DNA of 64,000 nt from Thuidium tamariscinum (Eukaryota; Streptophyta; Bryopsida; Hypnales; Thuidiaceae), in the NCBI GenBank assembly GCA_947034885.2, contig OX344757.2, forward strand, positions 6,510,001 to 6,574,000, given 5' to 3'. Numbering within the stretch: the stretch's first letter is position 1; every line of letters begins with the position of its first letter. This document shows positions 11,027-22,971 of this stretch, one piece after another. The notes under the pieces were generated by a model. It saw only the letters and a list, made by a program, of their open reading frames with translations, did not search any database and was not told where the DNA came from. Made by a program: the position numbers and the translations under genes.

Positions 11027-11913
11027 TCCGTCAGCGCCTCTCGGGCTCCAACGATGCCGAGGAGGAGCGGCGCCATCCTCTCTGCACTGAACCCTAACTA
11101 CTCAGACCTCAACATGCGCCTAGGGACGTTGAGCGTATCCGTTGCCATCATCAAACTGAGAGCTTCGACATAGGCCTCGTTGAAGCAGGATGGCAGCGGC
11201 TACTTCTATCCCGCCAAAGCAACACAAACCTCAGCAACGGACCCAATTTTGAAACCCTCTTTTGAAACCCTCTTTCAAAATAAGAAGGTGTCAGGCTGTG
11301 CTAAGGGTGTTGCGCGCTTCTGCAAGGCGGCCTGACCAACTTCAGGAATGAAGTGCGCGCTTCTAGCCACAGATAGCCACGCTTTCTGTTTTGCAAGTCT
11401 CCATTTCAAGGTCACTAATGCGCTACAGTGAACAATACTCTGACTGACACAGAGACACTGCAGTTCTTTTGGGGTTTTTATTTCCAAACACACATGAGCT
11501 GTCTGTACATAATCCCTACTCATTACATGGAAAATGGCGCACGCTTTTATGATTCTCTACAGAGCATCCTAGGCATGCACTTGAGTCATACTGGACCTCA
11601 CTTGCACTGTTTCCAGTACTATTCCTCTCCATTACAACTCCTGCCTATGAACTATAATAGCGACCTAAGGTACTTTCGGTTTCATTAAGCTTTAAAAAAT
11701 TACTATACCTCAGAAAAATATGCTGCTTATTGGAACTGAACCCTCTTCAATTTCTCCTTTCTTGTCCTATTTTTTCAAAATCTCAGGCTCTACCTTCTTC
11801 CATGTTGAGAGCATTCTTCTCTTAGATGGTCAGTTTATGGACCTCCTCCCTTAATTAATAGTAGGAACTAGGCTCAGTATGAATAAGTGGTGCTTTTGGG
11901 TGTACCTACCTTA

Positions 11914-14900
11914 ATGCATGGACTATTTTGTTATTTTGATTAGCTTGGATATTCGCCATATCCTCAAATGCATTTGGTTTGACATGAGTAAAGAATTTTT
12001 TTTTTAAAAGTAGTTTCATTGCATTGGAAAAGGTGGTGACAAGTTGTCAAATGACAGGTTACAAGTTTGACTTATGCTATGAGACCACCACCATTTTTTT
12101 TTCCTAACCAGTGTTACTTGGTGAAACAGGGTGGCCCAAGCCCTGCAACTCCCAAGCTGATTTCATCCCCTACTCATCCCCACCCTCAAGAACTCGCCTA
12201 AACAAATCAATCTCATGCATCAATGACTAAGCAAATTGAAGAGCCAACTAATATGCCAATGCATTAAAAAAATATAAAAGATGAGGGTTTTGTGGTTGAC
12301 AAACCAATAAACTAAGGGAGAAACATCCAATATTGCACTTGTACCTCGCATTGGATCCTAGACTCATCCAAAACTGTCCCTAGACTGCAGTTAATGTGTT
12401 TGTCAAATGTTTGACTTTAATTTGTTGATGCATACTAAGGACACATACCAAAATCTAATTGGCTTGCTATTGATTTTAGCAACGTTTAGATTTGGGGGCA
12501 TCTATTGAACAGTTCCAGTGGTCTAGGGAGCCAGCACTTTGGAAAATCATAAAAAATACATACAACATCTGGAAAAATCTTTTTTTTTAAATATTCATAA
12601 TTTTTACTTGCCAATACTAGAAAAATATTATTTTTAGAAAAAATTACCTCCAACTACATTGAATTCCTTATTTGGACAACTTTGGATGTTTCCACCGTAA
12701 CAAAATCAAAGCAAAAATCAACAAGCATAGCAAGAACCTTCTCCCAATGTTTAGCATGATTGGGCTCCTTCCATCCCAAGTTGGGTCTATGGTAGACCAC
12801 TTGTTCCTTGCTAGCCATGTCGAAGCCTAGACTAGGGAGCTTCCCCAAGAACACATCGTGATGCTTTGAGATTGATAACTTCTTGATTAAGTGACTAGAG
12901 CACTTCAATATGGTATCTTCAGGACTTAATTCCCAAAGGACCAAATGACCATTCAATGTATACAAAATTACAAGAGATCGGAATTGTTATACACAAAGTT
13001 AATTTTGGTTGGATGTTCATGAAATTTTGACACAAGTGTGAACATGTGTCCCATGAATAGTAATATTATTATTTTTTGATTGGGTGCCAACAACAATACT
13101 TATGCTACCATCATTTTAGGAGGTAGTTCAAGTAACTCTAAGCAACATGTACAAAATTCTTTTTCTAATTTTGAAATTTGGTAAGTACATAACTTACATG
13201 CTAAAAGATGCAAATGTTGAAAAAAATAACCATATATAGTGTTAAAATTTCATTCTAGGAGTTAAAAGTTTGTTCATCCTATTGAAAGAGGTAAAAAATA
13301 TTTATTCTTTTAATTTCAAACATAATGATCTTTCAATCTATGTAATCAAATTTATTGAAATTTTTTCCATTCATTTCAATAGAACTCTGGTACAAACATG
13401 TATAGTTGAGTTTTGGAGAATTTTTTTTCCATTTTTTATCTCATAAGAAGGGATTTGAGGAAAAGAGAAACCTTTTTGAAGGTTGTTCCTTTGTTTGTTC
13501 CTTGTGTTATTAGAAGAAATTTGAGACCTCTAAAGGGCCGTTTCGGGATTGTTCTTGAAATAGTTTCCAAAACAGCCGGGAGCTATCAAGCTGGTATTTT
13601 GGGGCGGGGGGGAATATCTTTTGGATCTTGAAATGCAAAAAAAGGTCAAAAAAAATTTCAAAAAATAAAAAATAAAATTGCATGGCACTACCCCGGCCAC
13701 ATCAAATTCCTGTAATTTTGTAGTTTACTGCATTCCCCGGCTGCGGGAACTTGCAGTCTCTTGCAAGCCTTAGATTTCTTCTAATGTGTCCAGAAACTTT
13801 GAACCAGCCCTGTTGGCTGAATTTTTTTTTAATTCTGAAAATTACAGAAAATGTTAAAAAAACTAAAATTCAATTTTTTTTTAAATTCAATTTTTTAAAG
13901 AATAAAAATTAGAAGATTAAAAAAATTAAAAAAGTTTGGAGTTAGTAGCAATCTTTCAACCACGTGAAACTATTGATGTGGCATGTTCCTACTTTCAAGG
14001 AGCTCAAAATAACTCAGGAGCTTCCAATGCCCTCAAATCCCTTCTAATGCATTCCCTTAAAATGTGGCACTTTTTCACAATTTTTGTTTGAAATGTGCCT
14101 CAATCCTTTAGGGATTAAACATCCATTTAGAGATACTTTCTCATTCCTTTGTAACATAGACAAGCCAATTACCATGCCAATTAGCAATTTGAATATCTTG
14201 GGATCAATTCCAAAATTAATATATATTTCTTAAAGATATACAATTGTTTTACAAATCAAATTCAATTGGAATTATAATTTTTTGATGAAAATTCTAATAT
14301 CTATAGATTTCTACCTAAATTCTTAACTAGGGACATTCATTCTAAAGAATATTGCCATAATATAGAATTTTTCTTATTAAAGGATGTTTCTTAAAAGAAG
14401 TTGGAATGCAATCTTTTGGATATGTGTTCATTCATTTACCTAGGCCTTTGGTCTTTGAAAAAGGAAGGCCTTACTAAATCATAAAATAGGAATAATCTTT
14501 ACACTATTGGACCTAAGACATGTAGAAAGTATATATATAGAATCAATTTTGACCTCCTTTTAGAGTCCCCTTTGTTGTATGGAATATTGATTTTTATAAT
14601 TCATATTTAGAACAAATGTCATTATATATTGAAGGTGTTCAATTGCAATCAATAGGTAAAAAAAATTAAGTAACAAAAGGTTACTATACCTAACTATAAA
14701 ACAAAATCCTCTAAATTCTTGTCTAAAATATACAACATCTAAATATGAGAGTTTAAAAATTGAAAATCTATTCATGCATTGTGTGAATAATTCAAGTTAA
14801 AAAAATTTATTTAAGGATTTTGTAAATTATTTTGTAGCTATTATAGTCATCAAAATTATACCACTATTGTTATATTATTATGGTTCTTTGTAATTACTGT

Positions 14901-15200
14901 AGTCAATAATATTTAGTATAGAAGTAGGAATTATTTGTATTCTTCAATTGTTAAAATATTTACTTCAAATGAAATAATTATAATTTTTGTCTTTTTTTTA
15001 GAAAATATTAGAAGAATATAACTTTATTTTAAGAAAATTCTTCTAATTGTTGTTTAATGTATACTAAAATCGTATTTTACCTTGCAAAATATTATAGTGC
15101 CAATTGAAGTACAATTTTGTTTTCATTTGTAATAGTTTATTGACCATTTTATATCTAATATCAAATCTGGAACATATGTATTTGATTTTGAATCATAAGA
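11914..15200. other. AT-rich gene-free region
   Basis: Apart from the dispersed repeat at 12415-12705 I see only AT-rich sequence with homopolymer runs (for example 13640-13960) and no credible coding frame. A frame on the minus strand at 12654-12965 lies partly in the repeat and has no recognisable content. Confidence 0.5.
12415..12705 (-). repeat. Dispersed repeat, copy 2 (inverted)
   Basis: This is the reverse-complement relative of the segment at 4715-5000. Shared blocks include gtctagggagccagcacttt, gggggcatct and ggacacata. The two copies sit roughly symmetrically about the nested transposon at 6.2-11.9 kb, which is probably coincidence. Confidence 0.5.
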
Positions 15201-15933
15201 GGGTGATTGCAAGAAAGGCCTCCCATTTTTTGTCTCGTTTTGAATAATACTCATAATTTTTTCAGGAGTACTATTTAATTAGAAAAACAATTTTTTAAAA
15301 ATGTGAAAAATAATTTTCATGAATATACCTTTAAGAAGAAGGTACCCTAGGAAGGAAAAGTTTAGGAAAATTCTCTAACTAGGAGAACTAGAAAAGTGCA
15401 AAATCTCATGAAAATTAGTACTTTCACATTTTAATTTGTAAAAAATAGGAAAAGCAATTTTAAAAAAAACTAAAAATTGGCAATTTAGGAAGGATTGATG
15501 ATGATGAGATTTCACCAAAAGAATTATTTTGAAACCATTTTTGATGTTCAGAATTGTATGCGCAAGGGGCCCTTGTTTGCATCAATGTAGAGGACATAAA
15601 ATAATGTTTTTTGAAAATATTTTTGGTCAACTCATAAATATTTAGTGTATAAATATACCATACAAATTTCAAGTCTACATCATTAATTTTGGATACTCCA
15701 CAGTACTAAAAAACCCTAAATTGCAAAGTGTGACAAATTAGGTAAATTAAAATTTAATTAGAAAATGTTTTTTGGAAATTTATGAAAAATAAGGAATTTG
15801 TTCACTATCAAGTTGGCCATCTTCAATAAAAATTTCAAGTACATTGGATTAATACCCCAAAAGTTATAACCAATGGCACAAATGTCACTTCCATTGTGAC
15901 GCCAAAAAGGACAACCCTTTCTTGCAATCACCC
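15201..15933. mobile_element. 733-bp non-autonomous DNA element with 18-bp inverted ends
   Basis: The left end GGGTGATTGCAAGAAAGG and the right end, reversed, are identical over 18 bp. The base sequence AAGA abuts both ends and could be a target duplication, but four bases do not settle the superfamily. The interior is AT-rich without a coding frame. Diverged relatives lie at about 26180-26924 (left end missing) and from 63527 to the window edge. Confidence 0.65.
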
Positions 15934-18928
15934 AAGACAACATAACACTTAATTGTTTTATAAGTAAATATCTAAAAGAAGAGACCTTGAATTTATTATT
16001 TATTTTACATTTATTATTTCATAGATGTAGGTGGTTTGGAATATTGGTTTGGTGGTACTAAATGATCTCTCTAATCTTTAATTAATTACTTAAATGCATC
16101 AATCAATATGATTATATGATCCAAAAAAATCATAATAAAAATTAAAAATTAATTATCCTTTTTAAAAAAAAATTAGACATCACCATTTTATTTGGGTTTT
16201 TTTTGAAAAGGGTGTCAATTTGCTAAATACTAGGCCTAGTGATTTTGGTAGATTTCTAGTACAAAGTAAAGTAGCATATAATTCCTTGCATTCAACTACA
16301 ATCTACATAGTATTATATTAATTCAATAGAAATTTAAATTGATTTTATACTATAAAAATTAAAGAAGTGCTTGTTGCAATTTTTTTTGTATTTTTTTTAT
16401 TCAATTTTATAACAATTTCAAGATATTCATAGCCTTTAAATAAAGGACATGGTTTTCATACTATTAGAAATTCTTTAAATACTTGAAGATCTTTTTTAAA
16501 GATTTAAACTATTGAATTTTAGATATTAGATTTCTAAATTTTTTTCTTCATCTAAAATCAAAAATATGAAAAATGATATGGTATATTATCTCAAATTCAC
16601 AATGATTCTCTACATTCTTGTACAATGTCTACTATCTCTCAAAACTCTTTCCTTCAAAAATACGAAGTACATAAAACCACTTGGTAGTATTACTTTGTAG
16701 CACAATTCTGACATATATAGCCATCTTCACTTAGATTTTGGGTACCCATCCAAAAGTGCACCACTATACAATAGTTAACATGTACTTTAATCTACTTGTG
16801 AAAATAAAAGTTGGAAAGTAACACTACTAATGTCATTCAAACAAAATCATCATCAAAGCTCTAGGTAATGCATTGCAGGTAGATATGATATTAATAAGTT
16901 CATATTTACATAGCAAACTCAATAATATACACCTAAGGTAGATGTGCATTTACCACACATCATATTGAACCAAACAAAAAGATTATTAACAACTTGATGG
17001 GAACTATACGTGAAACATCTTAGGAATGTACATGTAATGAACAACCACATTCATCATATTAAGACTTTTTGCAATCTCATTTTTATACTCAACTCTAGGA
17101 TAAACCAGTTTCTCTCTTTACTAGTATTTTGTTGAAAAAATGCCTCTTCCAAGTCACAAACCTTTCTTCACAAGATTTGCAATTGTATTGGATATATGTA
17201 ATCTAATAGCTTTGATTTGATTATCTCCAGGATCTACAATTGTATGGATTCAGTGCACCAAAGTTCATGGAAAACTGACCTAAAATTTGTGAGGAAGAAG
17301 GCTTCAAAGTCTGCCTGTGCGGTGATTAGCACATCTACCTTAGTCATGATCTACTGTAGAACGGCTCTCTCGCTCACCTTTCCATTCGCAGCACACTCTG
17401 TGAGTCTGATATTTGAGATCAGGTGAAGCAACGCCGAAGTTGGAAACATCTATAAAACGAAAATCGATCTCACAGCAAACTCCGCATGCTAAAAGTATGA
17501 GAGGGATTCAAACGAAAGGGGCTGTAAGTAATGGATAATGAAAGAGAACCAAAGCTTGCTCAGGCTGAGGGATTTCAAATTCAATCACAAAAAATTAAAT
17601 ACAATACTACTTCCCTCGTAAGCACGATAGTTTAGCAGTGGATGCGTTCCGTGACTACTTCAATGCTGAATGCGGATGTCTGCACCCAAATTGCTGTGTG
17701 GACATCCTCATTCTGCCTTGCACGCCTTCGCCATAGAAATGCGTCTCATTCGAGCAGTCAGAAACCTACTTTTGTTCACAACCACGATTTCCGAAGCTTG
17801 CTTTCTCTCGGACAATGGCATGCGTACACTGGCAAAGTGGCAAGCAATGAATTGAATCTACCGCAAATAACATCCATGCACATGGACAGTCACAAACGTA
17901 AAATGATTTCAGATTTCAGTAGAGAATGAGAAATCTAATTCAGCATCCATAATGACACAGTGTAGCCCTGGTAAATTGCTTTCATTGCACTTGAGACCAG
18001 TCTCATTGCAGATCATCAGTTACAAATTTACATGCTATTAAAACAAAATCTGGATCCCACCCTGGTCCGTCAAATAAAGAAAATACATTAAAAACTCCGG
18101 GAATTGGGCGAGTGTACTTTGGACAGAGTGACACTATGCATACCTTCATCCACACGAGTGACAAAATGTAAGCCACTGCATGCAATTGAGCAAGGTATAA
18201 GTGAACTCTTGCGCACTGATGCCATTTCTGCGGTTCTTTACGAAGGATAAGCCACTTCATTTCATAGCCGCACCAACTTAAGGCAACTGAGACTCAGGCT
18301 TACACCCTCGAGTGTGGTTGCCTTACATTGGTGAGGCCAGTGGGCTACCCTTCACACAACAATACTGTGGCTACAGTCCAGCATCATTTTGACTTGTGAC
18401 GAACCTTCTCCTAATCCTCGAATAATCAGAGAAGCCAAGTCCTGTCAATCCACCGAACCTATCAAAAAACCCTAGAACTAACATGAAAAACGAGAAGAAA
18501 TAATCTACTGCATTAGGTTTGAATGAAGACTCGCGACCCTTCGCCATCGAAAAAGGAAACTCACTGTCTGGACGTCCAATACAGCTGTTCACTTGAATAC
18601 GTCTTGCACGTGCCTTGCTGAAAAGCAAGAGAGTCCTTGAAATAAGGAAGGGACAACCCAAATCGCCAGTGACCGAAGATGCTGCTTAATCAGATGATCA
18701 GCTGATATACATCCCCTCCAACATGTACCCTGCTGTCAAAGAAGCGGGATTAATGATTAATAGCTATTGCAAAAGGTTTCCATTCACATCGGTAAGGTAT
18801 CCACGAAAAACATATGCATTCTTTGTGTGCACTGGAATTCGACTTCATTAGTCAACAAGAAATCAATTGAAAAGGGACGAGACTTCTAGAAACTGTCTCC
18901 AGAGTCAAGTTTCGGTGCCTGTACCTTA
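15934..18928. other. AT-rich region, then mixed sequence downstream of the 18.9-kb gene
   Basis: Positions 15934-17200 are AT-rich and empty. Positions 17200-18900 have higher GC and several open frames of 60-96 codons on both strands, none recognisable. They lie 3' of the minus-strand gene at 18929-19471, so part may be its 3' untranslated region, but I cannot place exon borders or a poly(A) site with confidence. Confidence 0.4.
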
Positions 18929-19471
18929 CTATCTCTCACGAGAAGATTCCTCTGCAACACGAACAAGGGAGTTGCGGCCAACGCCTGGCGACGGTGAAAT
19001 ATACTTGATGCTCCGGGAGCTCGCTGCGGGAGTGACGGGAGCCACCATTGCATTGCCGGGATACAAATCACTGAGCTGAATGTCCGCCTCTTCAGCAGAC
19101 TGCATGATCTTCTTGTATGAATCGAGGATACCATTGAAGAAATTCTTAATCCCAGACTTCTTCTTCAGCTTCTTCGAAACTTGTGGAGTCTCTAACGTCA
19201 CTTTCGAAGCTGCAGCTGGCGTTGCTCGTGTTGCTGAGTACTCGAGTCCGTTTGCATCAAATTGTTTTTTGAAGGATCTCCTGCTCCAGGAAAAGCTTGA
19301 CCTACGAGACATCGATGGCTTGCCGACTCGCTCATATCCAAAAGTGGAAGATGGGACCTCAGCCGCGTGGAGCTCTCCGATACTGTACAAGTCTTTGCTC
19401 GGGTTGATCCTGTTATAGCTTCCGTCCATTGAATACGACCGCATACGTCCAAACCCTCGTCCTCTCGCCAT
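18929..19471 (-). CDS. Unrecognised 180-residue basic protein
   Basis: A single open exon runs from an ATG at 19471 (context acaacATGgcg) to TAG at 18929-18931. The product is rich in Arg, Ser and Lys. The N-terminus is MARGRGFGRMRSYSMDGSYN. A basic middle (KKLKKKSGIKNFF) leads into a likely helix (FFNGILDSYKKIMQSAEEAD), and the tail holds Ser/Pro motifs (SPSPGVGRN). No signal peptide or membrane segment is visible, so a nuclear or cytoplasmic protein is likely. The frame stays open about 170 nt upstream of the ATG, so a longer start or a spliced 5' end is possible. I do not recognise the family. GC is higher than in the flanks, which supports a real gene. Confidence 0.5.
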   Translation of the reverse strand: MARGRGFGRMRSYSMDGSYNRINPSKDLYSIGELHAAEVPSSTFGYERVGKPSMSRRSSFSWSRRSFKKQFDANGLEYSATRATPAAASKVTLETPQVSKKLKKKSGIKNFFNGILDSYKKIMQSAEEADIQLSDLYPGNAMVAPVTPAASSRSIKYISPSPGVGRNSLVRVAEESSRER

Positions 19472-20849
19472 GTTGTAAAAATCACAGGAAGTCAGGGAGG
19501 AGGACGAAGGCAGAATCAGGGTTATTCTACTAGGGCTTTTCACGGGGCCATTTCTCACAGTGTACGCGCTCTTAATACCAATCAGAGACAGAAGCCCCCT
19601 TTTGTGTGAGTGCCACCGTACGTGAGGGCAAGCATCCTGCAATTGCACACAAAACTACACACTCAGCATTGTTCTCAGCTTCACTTGCATAGACACCCAA
19701 TAGAACTTAAAGACCAGGTAAAGTGGGAACAGTAAAAGTTCAGTTGCTGTACATCCCCTTCATCCATACGCACCTACTGTAGAAGAAGCAATTTTAGAAC
19801 ATCACATACAAAAAACTTTCGCCCCACATACAGCATCCAAATAACTCAATTTTTGCTGCAAGAAAATCCTCCTCCATTTCCCAAGAAGAACGTACAAAAA
19901 CTTGCACACTCTGAAAAATAGAACCTCAGCTCAACAGCGATTTTGTCTCTCCCTAGCTCGCTAATCCCCACCACATCAAAACCCTGACTTCAAAACATAG
20001 CATCAAAACATCTAAAGAAAATCGTTACTCTCCCCGTAATGAAAACTACGTCATCACAAAATCACTATCGCAATGCATAATCTCCAAACAAAAAAAAACA
20101 GTCCAGAACCTAGCGACACCTCGACACCATCCACCTCCAACATGAAGAAACCCCAATGTCATTCACCAACACCCCCACATTTTCCATTCCTCGGTTCCAA
20201 ACCTTACACACGAAAAAATAAACCGCCGATGAAGGCAGCCAACCAAAACATCAAACCACAAACACTCATTCTAGACTCATTCAACCCAGCTCAGCTTTCA
20301 GTTTGAACAACGGTTGCAACTAACTTACACTTCGCCAATTCACTTCGCAAACTGCACAACCCGACCTGTCCTCCGTCCATTCCAAACAAACTCTCAAAAC
20401 TCGGTGAATTGCGCAAACCTGAGAGCGCCTTCCGATGTACAGAACCAGAGAGCACGCACTGCAGTGTCGTCAAAGGGGCTTGGACGGCGGGTTGCAAAGG
20501 CAGGAGCGAAAGCTTGAAGAGGAGCCGCAATGGGTGCTTGAAAGAGGGACAGCACAGCGAAGCAAATGCGAGGCAGAGGCGCAGAGCAGGCCAGGCCAGG
20601 CCAGGCCAGGGAATTGAACGGGAGCAATTGAATGGGAACGGGGATTGGGGCAGCATTTCGTGCCATTGGCGTTTAGCTGGTTGTTCCCCAGCCCTTTCTA
20701 ATAATGCTCCACCACCCCTTCTTTTATGATTTTGAACTTACCGGTGCATTCTAATTTGGCCCTATGATCGGCCTCCTTTTCTGGGCTCTGAACCAAAGAT
20801 CTCCCTTTGGGGAAGGGACATTTGGCTATATATCCTCCTTTTGCAATTC
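19472..20849. other. Probable promoter and leader of the 18.9-kb gene
   Basis: Positions 20290-20700 are GC- and CpG-richer than the surroundings and open in several frames on both strands. That is typical of a plant promoter or first exon, not of one coding frame. A short pentamer repeat (ccagg, about five times) lies at 20587-20610. No clear TATA box in the minus direction was found. Confidence 0.35.
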
Positions 20850-21387
20850 AGGTGGGTACACCCAAAAGCGCAGCACACCTTAAAGTGCCATCTACACTTG
20901 GTGTACATTTTGAAAATCAGATATCTAAATATGTAGATGGCACTTTTGGAAACTAATCTTTAGTAACTTTTACATAAGGTAGGTACATCCAAAAGTGCCA
21001 ATTTTTCATACTGTGCCTAGTTCTTGTTATTATGTTGTTTAGATTTTTTACAATCTTGTTGGTGAGTGAAAGCATGTTCCAACACACCAAAGAACAATGG
21101 ATTTGGATATCGTATGCAAAACTTATTAACAGTCAAAGTGTGTTTCTGAAAGCACCATCTATAGTCTGGGTACATGACTGATTTTGAAAATGTATGCACA
21201 TTGTATAGGGCGCTTTAAGGTCAGGTGCCATTTTGGGTGTACCTACCTTAATGTATCCAAATGTTGTGTTCTTTGGTGCATTTGAATGTGCTTTCACTTC
21301 CCAACAAGACTATATGAAAATTTGGATAGCTTTATAATAGTAACTAGGCATAGTACCAATAAGTGGTTTTTTTGGGTGTATCCACCT
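20850..21387. mobile_element. Family A MITE interrupted by a second copy
   Basis: The ends AGGTGGGTACACCCAAAAGC and, on the right, the complement of AGGTGGATACACCC mark a family A MITE of about 264 bp once the insertion at 20977-21248 is removed. TA follows the right end (21388-21389); the left flank is TC, so one target duplicate has mutated. The break point corresponds to the TA in the family word acttttgcaTAcag. Confidence 0.75.
20977..21248. mobile_element. Family A MITE, inner copy in opposite orientation
   Basis: This 272-bp copy has AGGTAGGTACATCCAAAAGT at the left and the complement of AGGTAGGTACACCC at the right, with TA on both sides (20975-20976 and 21249-21250). Internal words such as gtgagtgaaagcatgttcca are the reverse complement of those in the host copy, so the two lie head to tail in opposite orientation. 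Confidence 0.8.
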
Positions 21388-22745
21388 TAGGGGTAGTCGC
21401 ACCTCTTCTAAGAGAGAGAATTCTATGAAGTGGAGAAATAGACTGAAGAAAACAATAGTCAATGCCAAGCTGTTCTATGTGGAAGAAGTGTGACCCTCGT
21501 TTTAGCCATTTGAAGCAATTCACGAGGAATATGTTACCTACAAAGTTGATGAGAATTTTGCAAGTTAAGTACAAACAAACAAACTACAAAATTCCTTGAG
21601 AATTTTTTCCTCAAGAACATTTCTTCACCTTTAGAAAAGAAAAGATGACACTTTGAATTCTCAAGGAAATCAAGATGCACCTACCAATTTACTACGAAAT
21701 GCCAACCAAGAATTATTGCATACACTTTCTCTAAGAATTGCAACGATATTAAAGAAGGTTTGACAACTCCTGTTGATGAAATTGATGAATTGCTATAAAC
21801 TTACAAGATGATATTAGGGTTGATTATAAAGGTCATTTCTAGATGTAACAGTGGTGTTAGAGTAAGGTTTTCAACTAAGAATAGTGCAAAAGAGTCATGA
21901 CACCAAACTCCATCAAACTCTACTTTTGGTGTTCTTAGGAATTTCGTCGAGTGTTTTTCTCCAACTCCAAATCTTAGTCTACCATTGCACACACTTCACA
22001 ATTAATTCTATTGTTCTATTGAATGAATGTACAATTTTTCAAATGAATAATCTACTTATTCATCCGCATTTTGCATATTCCATTTGTATATATAGATATA
22101 AGTAGCTTCTTCTTTCCAATAAAAAATATTCTTTACATTGTCTAAAATAAAGGAAGAAAAAAACTATTTTTCACTAGAGATTTGTTTCTCCAAATTTGTA
22201 TATTTGAAATTTTTTTTTAATTTCTAGTCTCTTAAATTTGAGTTTGTAAAACTTTTAACTAGTCAAATATATTTAATTTCTTTGAGTTTTAAAAAGTTTC
22301 ATGGTGAATGTGTAGAATTGTTAAAATTCTAATTTTAAAATTTTTTTTAAAAAAAATTTCAATATTTAAAGTTTACAGAATTTTACTTTTCAATTTTTGA
22401 AAATTTAATTTATTTTGATTCTAAACTAATCTAATAATTCATAGTAATAGGAAATTTTGTAATTTTTTCAAATTTTTTACTGAAAATACATGAATTTTTT
22501 TTAATTTAAATTTTTGAGTTTGTTTTGATGATCAAAGTCTTAAATTTTGTTTTGGCTTTTCATCCTTCCGTCTATTTTGTATAAAAAGACATTAAAAAAG
22601 CTTCAAGTTTTAATCCTCATAGCTTATTTGAACCTTCCAATTTATTTAGAGCTTCAAATCGTAATTCCACATCCCACTTTATAAGGCCTCTAATCTACCT
22701 TTACAAAAATTACTTTAAATTATTCATCCCTTTTTTTTCCAACGA

Positions 22746-22971
22746 TGCTAGCGTGTGAGCGTGAACATATGAGCATGTGAGCTTCTAATATGTATATAAG
22801 TAGATATACTACCACCTTTAAAGGTGTTTATAGTAAAAATGCCTATAATGTAGGTACCTATAGTATAAATACACTCTTATCATAGAAGGTTTCTATAGTT
22901 TAAGCACCTATACTAGAGGTGTATCATCTTTGAGGCTCACAAGCTCACACTTCTATGCTCACATACTAGCA
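22746..22971. mobile_element. 226-bp foldback element with 40-bp arms
   Basis: The left arm, starting TGCTAGCGTGTGAGCGTGAA, and the right arm, reversed starting TGCTAGTATGTGAGCATAGA, match at roughly 32 of 40 positions. Each arm carries several GTGAGC words. The centre is AT-rich with repeated ctatagt/acctata words that also pair. No clear target duplication was found, so the family is unknown. Confidence 0.5.

Larger units (their letters stand above)
6394..11851 (+). mobile_element. Pogo/Tigger-like autonomous-type DNA transposon
   Basis: The element is 5,458 bp. It begins TAGGAGGTGGTTC, ends as the complement of AGGGAGGAGGTCC, and is flanked by TA (6392-6393 and 11852-11853). The rightmost 30 bp (cttagatggtc...tggacctcctccc) are almost the same as the right ends of the 327-bp MITEs at 28.2 and 30.5 kb. 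It carries one long transposase frame and GC-rich internal repeats that stand out from the AT-rich surroundings. TA target use and the DDE/D transposase place it in the pogo/Tigger branch of Tc1/mariner. It is probably dead because of the stops in its transposase. Confidence 0.8.
6179..11911. mobile_element. Family A MITE, split by a 5.46-kb insertion
   Basis: The outer ends are 23-bp inverted repeats, AGGTGGGTACACCCAAAAGC on the left and the complement of AGGTAGGTACACCCAAAAGC on the right, flanked by TA (6177-6178 and 11912-11913). Left part 6179-6393 and right part 11854-11911 together equal an empty MITE of about 273 bp. They align end to end with the uninterrupted copy at 27638-27897, including the CGCCATCTACAGT / ACTGTAGATGGCG internal inverted repeat. 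The large element sits at a TA inside this MITE. Confidence 0.8.

Noticed and set aside
20291-20729. Several 60-121-codon frames on both strands
   Set aside because: All frames are open at once because the block is GC/CpG-rich. None is favoured by content or splice signals, so it is treated as promoter or leader of the 18.9-kb gene.
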